Source: Saccoglossus kowalevskii | Taxonomy: Eukaryota > Hemichordata > Enteropneusta > Harrimaniidae | Assembly (NCBI RefSeq): GCF_000003605.2 | Contig: NW_003135353.1 | Coordinates: 311,218-354,905 of the forward strand | Reading direction: 5' to 3' | DNA: 43,688 nt | In this document: positions 19,960 to 33,345 of the stretch, one piece after another | How the letters are laid out: each line of letters opens with the position of its first letter | Numbering within the stretch: the stretch's first letter is position 1 | Program-made: the position numbers and the translations under genes | The notes under the pieces: generated by a model | What the model saw: only the letters and a program-made list of their open reading frames with translations | What the model was told of the DNA's origin: nothing | Database searches by the model: none

Positions 19960-22900
19960 CACTTGTATATTTAGTTCAGTACTTCATGTTAGACAATGGG
20001 ACAAGGTCTGGCAATTTATTGTTGTAACACTCATAGTTTATTTTGAACCCCGTTACATTTGGGATATCATTGTTAAGAAACAGGCTATTGCCAGACATGT
20101 AACCTAAACTTGAGTGCGCATGCTTCATACTCCATCCAAAGCTGTTTTTGTTTAATAATACTTTTGTAAATTTGTAGATTTGCAAATATTAGGATAACCA
20201 TACCAAATAGGTGAACTAGTGATACGAGTAATCAATTATAATACATGTTTTGTACCGAAACCGACAAAAAATATAATGACAATATGAAGATTCTGTCGCA
20301 TGTTGACAAAGCTAATTATATCAATATTGTGATCAATGAAAAAATAATAATCTACATTGAAACTAATTATCTGTTATATAATTATTTGGAAACAGTTTTG
20401 CAAACTTAAATTTATTTGTGTACATAATTATGTGTGGTGAAATAAAGTTCTGAATTGATTAGTTAAATGTCACTGTTATCAATTTGATATACGTTTAGCC
20501 GTGACCAATATTGGTTATATGTATTGAAAATAATTATTTGGTTTCATCAGTTCACAAAAAAATTTGTCAAAGTCAATCTATGAAGCAATGCTCAGTCAGG
20601 ACAAACCACCAAATGAGATATATTATCCTGATCGAGATATTGTTTTGTATTCATATCGAGGTATTTTGTGTTGGTGTATATTAAATCAGGTACGCATACT
20701 TTCCCATCCTAAACACAGGGATCAAATATAATAAATTAATAAACGCTGCTCGGACTGATAGATGTGATATATAGAAGATGATATTTGGTAATCGTAGTCC
20801 TAAGTAACTATTAAAAAAAGCTAGACGTTTCGAGCAATGGTTCTTTATTGATAGCACAGAAGATCAAATATAAGTTGCCTAGGACATTTTGGCGGTCTAA
20901 GGTCTAAGACAGAATGACCGAGATTTTGTTTTATCTCTATTAGGATATATATTCGGATTTATATACTCGTGTATCCCGGTTGGTGGGTAATCCTTCCTGC
21001 AATATCTAAATGACTATATCTCCAAGGAATGTATTTCTTAGCATTCGAACCTTGTTGGCCTAGTCTGTTTGCTATCATACACGGTGAGGCTAGGAAACTT
21101 TGTTCATATTCATCAGTCATGTAACTGTTGTTTAAATGCGCATGCGCAATATCAATACCTGCTCCACGTCTCAACAATATGCATTTCATATTGAGTGAAA
21201 ACATGATTTCGTTGACACGAATCTCATTGCAGAGCCAAAATTCAATCAGAATTAAAATACATTACAGACTGGTACAGCGAACTAGAATTTCATATTTGTT
21301 TTTGCAGAAAATGAACCGGCATAGGCAAATGAGTGGATGTTAAATACCCTTAACAAAATTACTTCATCAATTAATACCCTTTAGGAAATAATTGCTCATG
21401 TATTTTGCATTCGTGCTTTTGCTTTTGTGCAGAATTATTACACATCATGAATGAGTGTTTGCTTGTGTGTTATTAATGCCGTGCTTACCGTGTCACCTTA
21501 GTGTAAGTTCGAGTAGGTTTACAATTCCCTACACTTCCCTGCTGTGGAATGTACGTTGTCAACCTTGCGAGACCGGGGGCTACATTACTTGAAATTATTT
21601 CACACGTCGAGTTAGTTTAGTTACTGTCTGTGGAGATGGTGTTAGTTTTGATAATTATTCGGTGTATTGGTATTGTATTGCGTTCATGATATATTAAATA
21701 CATCTACTTAGTTTGGAGTGCTGAATATATATTTTGAAAGTTTGTATATACATTTAGTATTGCCAGTAATAGTAACTTCATGTTTGTCGCTACATAATGT
21801 AGACACACATTAGTCGTTTTCCCAGGGATATAGTGCGAATGGTTGGAATTGGTTCTAATGTTTCTTGATAAATTGTTATATATTTACTATATATATGCAT
21901 TTTTGGTATATTGTTATAATATTCATTTACGTAGTTCACCAGAATATAGTTACGCATTCATTGACTAAACTAGGCAGTGGCCTCGCGCCAATGTTTTATC
22001 CGACGACAATAATATTTAAAAAGAACTCAACATTATTTCTACAGATTCAATGATATAAAATAATTTGATCATTGAGTGATAAACTCAATTATTTTGAAAA
22101 CAACAAATTGGAGTCGTAAACAAACGCACATTTCAGTAATAAGCTAAACTGTAAACTAATGTACTGCACTTTGTAACAACATACAGGTTTGTACATGTAA
22201 TTTTCTGTGAATACTTTCAAAGATCAGATATTAATTTGTAATGCATGTAATCAATACGTCCATAGACCACAATAGTTCATCTATGCAAATTCACAAAAAG
22301 TATTCAAGAAATATCGCTAAAAGACGTATATTTTGAAAAGCCAGTGAGTATTGGAGTCCTCGGTATTAAAATGGGTCTAATTGAAAACTCCATAAAAAAT
22401 GTGTTGATTTATGTTTCATTTATATTTGAGGAAAACAAAACAAAACAAAAACACTATCACAGTATAGCTTGTAGAGGGTATAGTATCTGTTTTGGGGGAA
22501 GTAGTCATTACGAATAGGTTACTGGGACTTCAATACATTTTTTTCAAAATGAAATTAATTGTCTCTACACGATGTTAGTGAAACAATTTACCAAATATAT
22601 ATAAGATTTTGTAGCCTTAGAATCAAAGTATGTGTTGTCTGTTAACACAGTCCCACTGTAACAATCACATGTTGCTGATGGGATCGCTTCTCTCAAGAAA
22701 ACCAAAGTTGTTCATTTCGAAATCTTCGATTCTCTATGTTTAGTAGATATTGTTGTCATTTTGATAAACACTGGCATATTTGAATTTACTATCAAACTTG
22801 AAATCTTTCATGATATTAACTTGTCTTATGAATTCACATACTTATTTTAGTGAATAGTTCCGTCGTTTTTAATAAAGATTTTATTTGTGACTTTTGGGAA

Positions 22901-24545
22901 CTATCAGCTTGATTGTTGCCATATTAACGTTTGAACTATCTGGGATGGGATGGGCTCTTTTTCAGATTTTTACACATTTATTTAGTAATATTCGTGCTCA
23001 TATAATTAGTTCAATAACTATATTATCATAACCATTTAAAACCCCTATATAAGTTATATTGACGATTTCAATTTGTTTATGTCTCTATAATTTCTGTTTT
23101 CAAAGATTATTTCCTCATGTTTGCTTAATATTCTACCCTAAATATTACACCTTATCAAAATGCACAATTACTTATATTTATAATCAAGCGTATAGAAATT
23201 CTTCGTCATATTGAGCTGTCTTACTTGGGAGCCCGGCCGTAGTTTAACAGACCCAGCGTCAATATTTAAACGATCGAGTTATCACGTTGACTCCCAAGCC
23301 GTTGCTTACACTTACAGCCGCTAAGAATTATAAAATAACTAACAAACAGAGAGTCACATGGTTTCCATTTCATAATGGCATATTAGATAGAAAATTCTTG
23401 TTTCACTTATTTATTGCACATGGCAGGAGCGAATTATTCATACCACCCTCTCATTCCGGTGGCAAACACTACGATAACACAAATTGAATGTACGTATGTA
23501 ACTGTCATACACATTCCTGATTTATGCACTCTATACTTAAAAAAACGTATAAAAATACAAAAACAAAAAAAAATATCTAAATATATTAAATAAATACAAG
23601 TAAACACTTGAATTTGAGACTCTAATCCGATGAGAAACCTACGTTACGTTAGCTAATTTCAAAAGAATCATTTACGGGATGTATAACGTCTTGTTTAAAC
23701 ACGTGAGTTGCAAATTTAAATATTTTATAATTGTCACACGGGTGAATGATGTTGAAATATCAGTAAATGGTAACAAATAGAAAAATTGTGTTTCTTTGAA
23801 ATTAACGATACAATACAATACAATAGATCGTAATACATAACGGCCTGTATCGATCACCACAAGTGTTCCATTTTAGAGTGAGTTTATAAATCTATCGGCG
23901 TGCCAAATTTCACCTTCATGAAATATCAAATACATGTGTTTTAATAAATAACAATACGATACATTATAATAAACCTTATTAATCTTATTAATTCCAAGAC
24001 GCTAACAAATCCCATGATCCTCACTGATTTCACTTTTATAATATTTGTTCACTATGTATTTGTTCTAGAAGTCAAAAAAAATTGTAGCGATATGGTATAT
24101 CTCTAATATATCAAGATACTGTTTAAGATTCACGCCGCTTACGTCTGGCAATGAATATTAATTTAATTCCTGTAATTTGGAGTGCCAAAAACTTGCAATC
24201 TGAATATGTGATGTGTCACGTGATTAGGTAATGAGTAAAACTACGTGCAATGAGTGATACAGAAAGTAGAGGTTAAAGGAAGCGGCTTCAGAATAAAAGT
24301 AGATATGTACCAGAATGAACACGGGTGTTCTTAAACGCATGGTTATTTGCATACTGCTGTAACGTGAATGAGATCAATATTGTAGTTAGTGTGACTAATA
24401 TATCGGGTATACTGTGAAGAAAATATATGGCACTGTTGAAAGTAAAAACAATCGCGTTGAATAACTCACACCCCTGTGCTTGATAATGGACCAGTCCACT
24501 GATCTACGGACCGCGCCCTCGAAACTTCTTCCCGATAAGTGTCGC
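19960..24545. other. Long AT-rich gene-poor stretch
   Basis: No exon or mobile element recognised on either strand. It contains AT microsatellite tracts and a perfect 12-bp palindrome TGCGCATGCGCA at 21137-21148. Open frames are all under 85 codons and featureless. Confidence 0.5.
21137..21148. promoter_or_regulatory. Perfect NRF1-type palindrome
   Basis: TGCGCATGCGCA matches the NRF1 consensus YGCGCAYGCGCR on both strands. It is isolated in AT-rich DNA without a CpG island, so its role is uncertain. Confidence 0.3.
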
Positions 24546-24548
24546 TGA

Positions 24549-24622
24549 TTGGTTCGTTTCGTGGAAACGGTTAATTTACTGACATAGAGATTATAAATAG
24601 AAGACTGCCGCGAATAGTGTTA
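24549..24622 (+). promoter_or_regulatory. Candidate RNA polymerase II core promoter
   Basis: An inverted CCAAT box (ATTGG at 24549-24553) lies about 40 bp upstream of a strong TATA box (TATAAATA, 24592-24599). A transcription start would be expected near 24622. The spacing matches a TATA promoter. It sits in a more GC-rich island followed by an untranslated stretch with a good splice donor. No start codon or conserved gene follows directly. Confidence 0.4.
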
Positions 24623-24719
24623 GGATCGGGTCGCTGATTGACCCCAGTCATTTTCCGGTCAGTCGAACTCAACCCTATAATAATTTCCTGTCCTTTGTTT
24701 CCTGTCACTGAACAATAAG
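24622..24719 (+). other. Candidate untranslated first exon
   Basis: From the expected start to the donor AAG|GTACGT at 24720, about 98 bp without ATG. If real, it is a 5'UTR exon or the start of a noncoding RNA. The nearest + strand gene downstream is PRDM14, whose first coding exon (38339) begins with a splice acceptor and therefore needs such an upstream exon. The link is inference. Confidence 0.3.
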
Positions 24720-27700
24720 GTACGTTATTATTCATCTAAATTATGACTATTATCACATTTATTCGTGATTTTCTTTCTAAAAATCCAGAATACCACCTCT
24801 TCCGGCTCGGCGAAATTTACGCCTAACGTGCTAGTGGTACAGTTTCAATTGACGCTACTGTAATTACTGTAACGCGTCTTGTGTTCCTCCAATTTTTTAA
24901 TTCGTGTCTGATAACTGCAAAATATATTTACTTAAAATAATGTTCTTCTATTTATAATATAATATAAAGTAGTGTAGTGTGAAATCCTCAATTATTGGAC
25001 GTCTAAAAAGTTGTTCAGAATCTTACCGTTAGCGTTGAGTACCCAGCGAAATGCCGATATAGAGACAATGGTGTATTCGCGTATAATAAATATAGTTCAT
25101 TTACACTTAATAACCCCAGTTAGTATAGAATCATAGAATATACAAAGCGGCACTGATAACACGTACAACACTGATGATGATATATATAAGGATACATTAG
25201 TTTATGCAAAGATTTGGAATACGTGTGTCGATAATATAATGGATACTTGTCCTAAATGTGTATTTGATGGGTGAGAAATATCCTTCAAGTTGCGTTGCTA
25301 ATATTGTGGTTGTATATAACTTTAGCAATGAAACTAGTATTTGTACGTATTTTGTATCTCCCACTATAATACATGATGGCAGTTATACGAACAACCGACA
25401 ATACAGTTACAATGAAGATTTACCAAGGATATTCGAAAATGTATTTTTATTTTGTCGATTCGCCTCCTGAAATCGTGTTGTATTACCACGGTATCAAGAC
25501 GATCCAGACTTTGGTCTAAAGCAGTTCTACGATTTCCTCTAATGTCTTCCCGAAAGCATGATAAATCTGTAGCGAAGAGTCTGTATAAACTTTTTCTGAT
25601 GACACAATAGGTGCAAATCTGACAATATTTCGATTTACGCTCTATGAGAGGACGCACCCACGATAACAACGAAGTCAATCAATTTTCTTGTGAAACGTAG
25701 CTTAAATAAAAGCATGTCTGTATATTTACGCACTCGAACTGGGAATAAATACATATACACTATCAGTTAAATCAAGCGAAAAATCACAATCATCGCCCTT
25801 GTTATAAATAGGCATGTTTTACACTAACAGTTTAGCTTCGCCCTAGCGAGCATATCCACTCTCCCCATGATAGATCACATCGCCGTATATCTCGATTGAT
25901 TTCTGTCATGATAATAATAATTATGATTTATTTTCGCACAAGTGTATGAACGTTTATTTTTCCAAAAATATCCACATGTTTGGCACTTGAATAAATCTGA
26001 ATTGTGAATTGATTTGCTTGGAATTGAGTTAAAACCGTATAGAGTATGGACAAAAAAAGTTTACCGATATTGTAATCAAAATTACAATTTAACAATATAA
26101 AACGTATCCAATCGAATATTAGAAATGATGTTCACCGGGGTTCCGAATTAAAAACAACTGAAACATCTACCTATACTACACCAGGTTTAAATTATTCAAA
26201 CGAAATTTCCAAGTTTGTTTCACATTATTGATGTATACTATGTTTCGAAGAAAGTGTACTCAGCGTGGTAAACTATTGATAAATCGACAGATGGCCGCCA
26301 AAGTGTGAACATTGGAGTGGGATGGAGGTGGGGGGGGGGGGGTTACAGAGAGGAATAATGTCATTGTTGCAGGCATGTCGAGTGCAAATAGTTGGCTGAC
26401 GGTTAGAGTAGTGAACACTTAGATGTTCTTTTTACGTTCACATGGGATACAGTAGGAGCGAGAACAATCAAGGAAAGTAATTGCTTCCACTATCCAGATA
26501 AAAACATACTTAAACATTTATCGAATGAATCACTACACAGAATAACAATAACTTCTGTCAACGACGACATCGTTTCGTCATATAGGCGATTGCTTGCTCG
26601 GCAACGGCAAATAGTTGTCAATATTGATGCAAATTACAAGTAGAATTACATAATATATGTATTTATAATAACACGAAAGTCTCGTGGAATGATTTTTGAT
26701 TTGTTGACATTAATCACGTGAAATGTGTATATTTTGTTTGAAATAAATATTGATTCGTTTTGTTCGTATTCTATAAACCGTTTGAATCATTTCAGGTCAC
26801 ATGACCGTGATTGTGTTCTCTAATTGATGTTATGATTGAAAAATAAAAACTATACGTAGTTTCTTACGACGTACCGTCAGCGTTATCGTCTGACAATAGT
26901 CATATCACTTATGGATGGCACGCGTTTCATTTTATTGTACACATAGACAGACACGGTATAAATAGTTCAGCGTGGACATTTAGCGCATAAAGATGATGTC
27001 CATGCAATAACTACTGTGTTTCTATACTATAGGTAGCCGTTCGAGTTAAACCACAGTTGCAACTTTCATCTAAAGGGCGAAGGAATCAAAATAAGAACCC
27101 CGTGTCCACCCCAAAAACGTAACTACAACGCCACGTCAAAGAGGCAATATATGTATGATATAGTTTTAGTGTGTAGGAAATGGTTTTCAGCATAATCAGC
27201 AATTATGCGTGGGGTGTTGTTTATATATATATATATTTAATATAGTCGTGTTTGATAAAACAAATCGCGAGAAAACTGCAAATCATCTGATATTCGGCTA
27301 CTTAATAGTGGCAGTATGTGTGAGGAGGGGGCACCGGGCACGCACGCCATCGCCATTCTACCGCTTCTTCAAGTTCCTTTGTGCTCGACGTACCGTCCCT
27401 CGCCGTATGCCCGTGCTGATTAGCGCATCTAAATCACCAGCCTCTTGCCCTTCCATTAAATTAATCCAATTGTCTTCAACACCTTTCTGACAAATATAAT
27501 ATTTTATCACTTCCATTTAATGACACCCGCCCTTATAACGTTTTTTATTATACTATCACTATGTCTTAAAATATTAATTGCCGGGATATCCTGAGGGCGT
27601 ATGGGGAGGCCGAATTCGTTATAATTTTGACGCTATCGTGCTCTGCCCTCCGGCGATATGCCGTGAAGACTCTAATTGACGTCATTATTTTCGTGCTACG

Positions 27701-29220
27701 TTGTTAATCTTTTAGAGCATGATATGAAGGGATCGTCGACAATTTTAGTTGGATCCACGACCGTCGAGGTATTTATCAATTTTCATCTCGGACATTTATA
27801 ATAAAGCGAAATTACATTATTCTGGACGTGTCTTTGAGTTGAATAAATGTACTACCCCCCCCCCCCCCCGACAGCCCAGTGGTTGCTGGTTCAGTTGTAG
27901 ACCATAGTTCAATCGCACTGTATCGCCCAAAATACACCGTGACACATTCACACGGTTGAACAACCGTCATTACTTACAATATCACATTAAAAATCGCCAC
28001 AATCAGCCTGATACACAAAATTTCTCCTTCGTGAACTGTATTTGATATATTTACTTACATTTTATCAGCACATTCATCTACGGTAGTCTATGATCTATGC
28101 TGTTGACATGTGTTAGGCTTTTGCGGTGTACAATGCAGCCTCTTAAGAAATGAACACACTCTGTGACCAGTAACCCGTTTGAACGCCACAAATTGTCCCT
28201 CTATAATGTTGATGTAACGTTTTCTAAATTATTTTGATTCTTTTTTGTTACTTTTTCTGCAAAAACATATTTTCACCCCGTTTCAACAAAGCAGTTGGAT
28301 TTATTTTTTTCACGTACGTCGTCGCGCGAGACTCTGATTGAAGAACGCACAATTCTCCGTAAAAGGGATTTTTTTTTGCAGCTGACGTAGACAAGCTAGG
28401 CGTGTACGTTTAGATCTAAGTTAATTGCACAGATAGTGAAAACTGTGGAGAAGCCCCTTATAGTGATAGTGCACACGAGGGGTTTACACAACCTTGTCTG
28501 ATATAGGATATATGCGAGTAGTACTGCATTTTTTGAAAAACAATTTGAAAATAAGGCCCGCCAAGGAGCAATTCAAATTAAAGAATCGATCGTAAAAAAA
28601 ACGGAGTAGTCGGCAGTTAGTCAAATTAAGCGCGTCCCACCAAAAACGGTTGATCTGTTACGGACAGTAGCGGCATGGGCATATTGTAAGAATTGTAACT
28701 TGTTATACACTGATTGTTTGTGAAATTGCTAAGAATACGCGAGCAAAACGGTTCCTAGTTGACAAACTTGGCATGTAATTGCTATCTTTATATGTGTGCG
28801 TTGACAATTGCCAGCTACAGCTGCGGCGCGTAACGACTTGCTGTGAAAAAGAAAACCCATCTCATCAAATCCTTTCAAAAGTTCCCGTAGTTACTGTAAG
28901 TGCTTCGGCTTTTGGTGCGGCAGTCTGACAGCATAAGTGCGGGGGTCCGATCAGTTTGTTTAAAGCAGGCGTTGTGTGACTCGATGACATATGTCTATTT
29001 TATGTCAACTGTTTAGGGATATTTGACAAACTGTTATAGAGAGTACAACATTGCTGAAAGGGCGGAATAATATATGTAGATGTCACGGGTGAAGTTATCA
29101 ATCGATTGTGCGAGTATCCTGGTCTAATCTCTTTCTATTTTTTCCACTAAATAAACATTCATTGGGAAGTGTAATTTTCTTGAATTAGCCAATTTAAGGT
29201 CAAACCACATAATTTTCAAG
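24720..29220. other. Gene-poor AT-rich stretch
   Basis: No exon recognised. It holds a 13-G run (26330-26342), a 15-C run (27855-27869), a second TATAAATA (26957-26964) without convincing context, and a CRE palindrome TGACGTCA at 27677-27684. Confidence 0.5.
27855..27869. repeat. Poly-C tract
   Basis: An uninterrupted run of 15 C. Similar G runs lie at 10724-10735, 26330-26342 and 30101-30110; all are intergenic. Confidence 0.95.
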
Positions 29221-29229
29221 ACCCCCCCT

Positions 29230-29516
29230 CTCCAATGACGGGACTACCTCGTATCCTGGCAGCCATCTCTGTGTTAAATTTCACTTCCCTATAGATTACC
29301 CTATATGGAATAAATTCCCCCACTCTCCAATGACGGGACTACCTCGTATCCTGGCAGCCATCTCTGTGTTAAATTTCACTTCCCTATAGATTACCCTATA
29401 TGGAATAAATTCCCCCACTCTCCAATGACGGGACTACCTCGTATCCTGGCAGCCATCTCTGTGTTAAATTTCACTTCCCTATAGATTACCCTATATGGAA
29501 TAAATTCCCCCACTCT
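29230..29516. repeat. Three perfect 95-bp tandem copies
   Basis: Copies begin at 29231, 29326 and 29421 with TCCAATGACGGGACTACC and appear identical over the full 95 bp, ending AATTCCCCCACTC. Perfect identity means very recent amplification or an assembly or sequencing-read artefact. Confidence 0.97.
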
Positions 29517-29699
29517 CAGGGTATTGCAAACTAATTTAAAATATTCCGCATTACGCTCGAGAGCATTTAAAAATGTTCTACTACCCTTAACAAAATTCTT
29601 AATGTTCTACTGTCATAAAGATAATCAATTAGGAGACGAGTTGTCTGTACCACGTCAGTAAATACAAAAGATCTTCTCACATTCAAGCATTAGACACTT

Positions 29700-29960
29700 A
29701 ATGCTTGCAACGGTCAACAACTGCAACATTTAATATTTGCAACATTCAAACAATCAACATCTACAATATTCAACATCTGCTTCAGTAAATATCTCCATTA
29801 TTCAATCATTCAACATCTGCACCATTCAACATCTGCAATATTTAATTATCAACATCTGCACCAATAAATATCTGCAATATTTAAAACACAACATCTACAA
29901 CAGTCAAATATTCTACATCCATGATATAACACGTATGTCACTGTCAACATTTGTAACAAT
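29700..29960. repeat. Degenerate CAACATCTGCA repeat tract
   Basis: Irregular tandem units of about 15-16 bp resembling ATTCAACATCTGCA. A 76-codon open frame across it is a by-product of the repeat. Confidence 0.75.
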
Positions 29961-30370
29961 CAGCTGATCAAAATTTATCATCATCTCAACATAAGATTCT
30001 CGCCTGGTACGACTTCTCCAATCATTGGTGTATTTATGCAAATGGGACAGTAATCTACACTACAGATAAGATACCGACTAGAGGGAATACTTATTGAAGT
30101 GGGGGGGGGGTTTAGCTCCAGGTACAAATGATGCACATAAGCTTAACGATGAGTAAAATGATGTTCATGCAACTAGACTGAAAAAAACAAAAACAAAACA
30201 CAAAAATATTATTTTTTATAGTTACACATTCATTACACCAGTTTACTTATACTTGACGCATGTATGTATATAATTTTTCCTGCACCGTTTAGAGTAGATT
30301 TTAACTGATTTGATGTGCAACTTTACTTCCCGCTTAATTTGATTCATCGTTTCAACCAAATATATGCCGA
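29961..30370. other. Intergenic, nothing recognised
   Basis: Contains a 10-G run at 30101-30110 and an A/C-rich low-complexity patch near 30.18 kb. Confidence 0.5.
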
Positions 30371-30617
30371 TTTAAAAGCGGTGGTCGTCTTCCAACGACG
30401 TTTCAACTTCGAGTAAACAGGCAATGTTTTGCGCTCGTTTTACATGTCTCGTGGTTTAATGAAAAGTCGGAATCCTTCGGAGCGACTCGGCAAAAATACG
30501 GCAACTCGACGAAAAACGGGCAAACACTCACATCATGATGCATTCAGTAAACACGGTTTTATTTTGCCGTCAATGCATGATTCGTTAAACAAACTAATTT
30601 TTGTCGACGGTCACTAA
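30371..30617 (+). mobile_element. Possible MITE carrying the family A/B end
   Basis: Starts TTTAAAAGCGGTGGTCGTC, the same terminus as families A and B. A weak inverted counterpart lies at about 30600-30617. The interior is unlike the other copies and is richer in GC than its surroundings. An open frame of 62 codons inside has no motif. Confidence 0.4.
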
Positions 30618-33050
30618 ATGGGGAGAGTATTCAAAATATTAGTGTATCAGAAAATATTAGAGCTCGTTAATAGCCACACTTAAGTAGCCAAAACAACTCT
30701 AATTACATGCATTGGGAAATTACAACGAGGAATGTTTTTGATTGGCGCATAATTGGATACCTTGTAGAGCATAACACACAGACGACAATGTCAAGTTGAT
30801 ATCCTTTTTCATTTCCCGCGACCATAAACATGTCTTTACAGTTTGTAATTCATTTGAGCTTGAACCGGATGTAACCCCTATATGTGAAATTGTAACGAAC
30901 AACGCAATGGGGGTCGCCTAGCGCTAGAGATGTTCTGCGTGCTTCAATTAACGTGAGTGATTCATATCGTCTGTATTAGAGACGATATGAAATGAACACG
31001 ATAAAGCAAATTACTCGTCCCACTATGGCCGAAAAATAGTACTAAAAAAACGTGGATGGAAACGCAAAGCAGATTTTCGGACTTGCTGTTTTTTTATTTG
31101 TAGTTTAAAATAAATTATAGCTTTTTGCCTATTTCCACGATTACTAATAATTATCTGTTTTATTGCGTGCATCGTTTGGTGCGAGTTGCGCACGGCGTAA
31201 TGGTTGCAATTTATCGGTCTTTTGACACGAGGAGGGTCGGTAAAATTAAAGTATGTTCACCAAATTTAGTTATTTGTTCAGTTGCTGCGTTGCTCCCTCG
31301 CACAGAGTGATACAACTAAATACATAAATATCACGACCAAGTATATGCCAAATCAACCACGTATCCAAGTAATATACTCCCACTCATCCTTGTCTCAAAA
31401 CTATTATTTAAAGAATCTGTTGTTGTTTTTTCTTCGCGTTCATGTCTTTTGCTCTTTTCTCAGCCCCATGATTCTAGAGCGTACACTTACCCTAGACACA
31501 TCGGATCGCCTCATCATGAAATTTGAATTCTATCGATTCTCCGGTCTGTCTAAAATAAAACAAACTATCTGTTCACCCGTCAGTCGACATGATTGAGATG
31601 TAATGTAGCGGTTAGAATGTACGTAGTAAGTAGTATGGCAATATCGGAGGGGTTTCCCCGGAGACCAATGGCAGCTGGAATGCATCATCTTTAATTACGG
31701 AAGAACAATTACCGATTCCACTTGAAATGCTTCAACATCGGCGTGTATTCACCGTTAACGTACTCTACCATACTCACCATACACTTGACGAGACTGACAA
31801 GAGGCGGCGTTTTAGGCACCAACCTAGCGACGTTCCATCATGAGTGTTGTCCCCGACTGTTTGCTATCCGTTATAAACTGATAGCTCTCGGACGAAAGTT
31901 AACTCTGTCGTCGCATCGGCATTGCATCCCGTACTTTCAATTATGGTTGGTAACAGCGCGTGTAGAGAATGATGCTCGTCACCGACAAATGTCACAAACT
32001 GAGTAAACATATGTCTGACAAATCTTCAATATGTCTGATTATTAATTGAGCGCATAGTTTTCCCGTACTAAGATGATTTTTATCTTGCGATCAAAGAACA
32101 CTACTTAAGTAGGCAATGACATATCCATGCATTCTTTAGTATATCTGCCAATGCAATTAACTGTACCAACTTACGTGTGGCATATTGGTTAATAAGAGGA
32201 TACATTTCTGGGGTTTACTTTAATTTTGTTTCTCGATGTTTGAAACGTGTGGCAACTGTACAAAGTATTAGCCTTGTACAATTTATGACGAGTGGATGGC
32301 GTGTGAAACATCTTAGGGCGGAGTCGTATACAACATCCTAAATTGAGATGTGTTGTGGAACTATCTTGCTATTTTTAAATTGTACAATGTAACACTTTGA
32401 ACATGGGAGATGCTATAATTTGAAAACTAGGTGCATTACGTTTACTGTTTTACTGACGGATATTAAGACTACGTGACAAATTTGAGAAATGTCCATCATG
32501 ATAAATACATCCCCTAAACACTGTTTCAATATTACTCGGATGTAGGTAGTAAGATAGTCATTTACATCGTGTTCATCACATGACTATATAACGCTTCGAT
32601 ACGAACAGCAACAAAACAACATTTGATGAGCAGACCAGATTTTGTTTTCGCGTCGCGAACCACATTCGTTATTACACAGACGACAAATCATGACTCCATT
32701 CGATTTGTAAGCCTGTGTGGTCATAGTCACGTCTCCTTGGTTGTCAATCAAATTAACGATTACCACTGACAAGTCATTTATGTTTCTAACTATTGGTTAT
32801 AGAGATTACGAAGGTCACTTGTCAAATGGTTGTTTTTGAAAACGATCTGAACCCGAGGGACCCGAAGCTCGCGGCGATTTTTATGCTACCACTCAAAATG
32901 TCTTTGTATTTTTTATGATGAAAATTTTTAAAGAACCGATTTTGTGACGCGGAAATGGAGACAACGTCGTTTTAGATAGGGAGCTTAGGACTAACCTGGC
33001 AAAATAAATGTTATTTTAAGATATACATAAATATATTAATATTCTTTTAA
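30618..33050. other. Gene-poor stretch
   Basis: No exon recognised. A kappaB-like GGGGTTTCCCC lies at 31649-31659, in a less AT-rich patch (about 31.62-31.96 kb) with a featureless 94-codon open frame. Confidence 0.45.
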
Positions 33051-33109
33051 ACATGACTAAATGGCCGCGGATGATTTGGTTCAGTGATGAACACATCGTT
33101 AGTGCTTCT

Positions 33110-33345
33110 TGTTTGAGACGTGGCATCACAGATGACTTCGTTAAAATGATGCAATGAATTAAAAGAAGTCGGTAGACATTCAAGTTGGAGTCGCTGTTTG
33201 TGATCTAATTGGACGTGTTTTTTTAGCTTCCCTAATTAGTGACCGACCTTTGATGACGTCATCGCCTTAATTTTATTATTTCTTCGATGCTGAATCACGC
33301 CATGATTGTAACGAATATAAACCATAAACTAATTCACAATTAAGG
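33110..33345. promoter_or_regulatory. Candidate enhancer: homeodomain and CRE sites
   Basis: A palindromic homeodomain-type site CTAATTAG (33232-33239) lies 14 bp from a perfect CRE TGACGTCA (33254-33261). Additional TAAT/ATTA cores (33.15, 33.27, 33.33 kb) and a lower simple-repeat content than the flanks are also seen. Function and conservation are untested. Confidence 0.3.

Noticed and set aside
26957-26964. A second TATAAATA as a promoter
   Set aside because: No CCAAT-type element, no downstream exon with a good donor, and such octamers are common in AT-rich DNA.
29230-29516. CRISPR-like array
   Set aside because: Direct tandem copies without unique spacers, in a eukaryotic genome.
31649-31659. 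kappaB-like site GGGGTTTCCCC
   Set aside because: A single motif with no supporting context; noted in the regional entry only.
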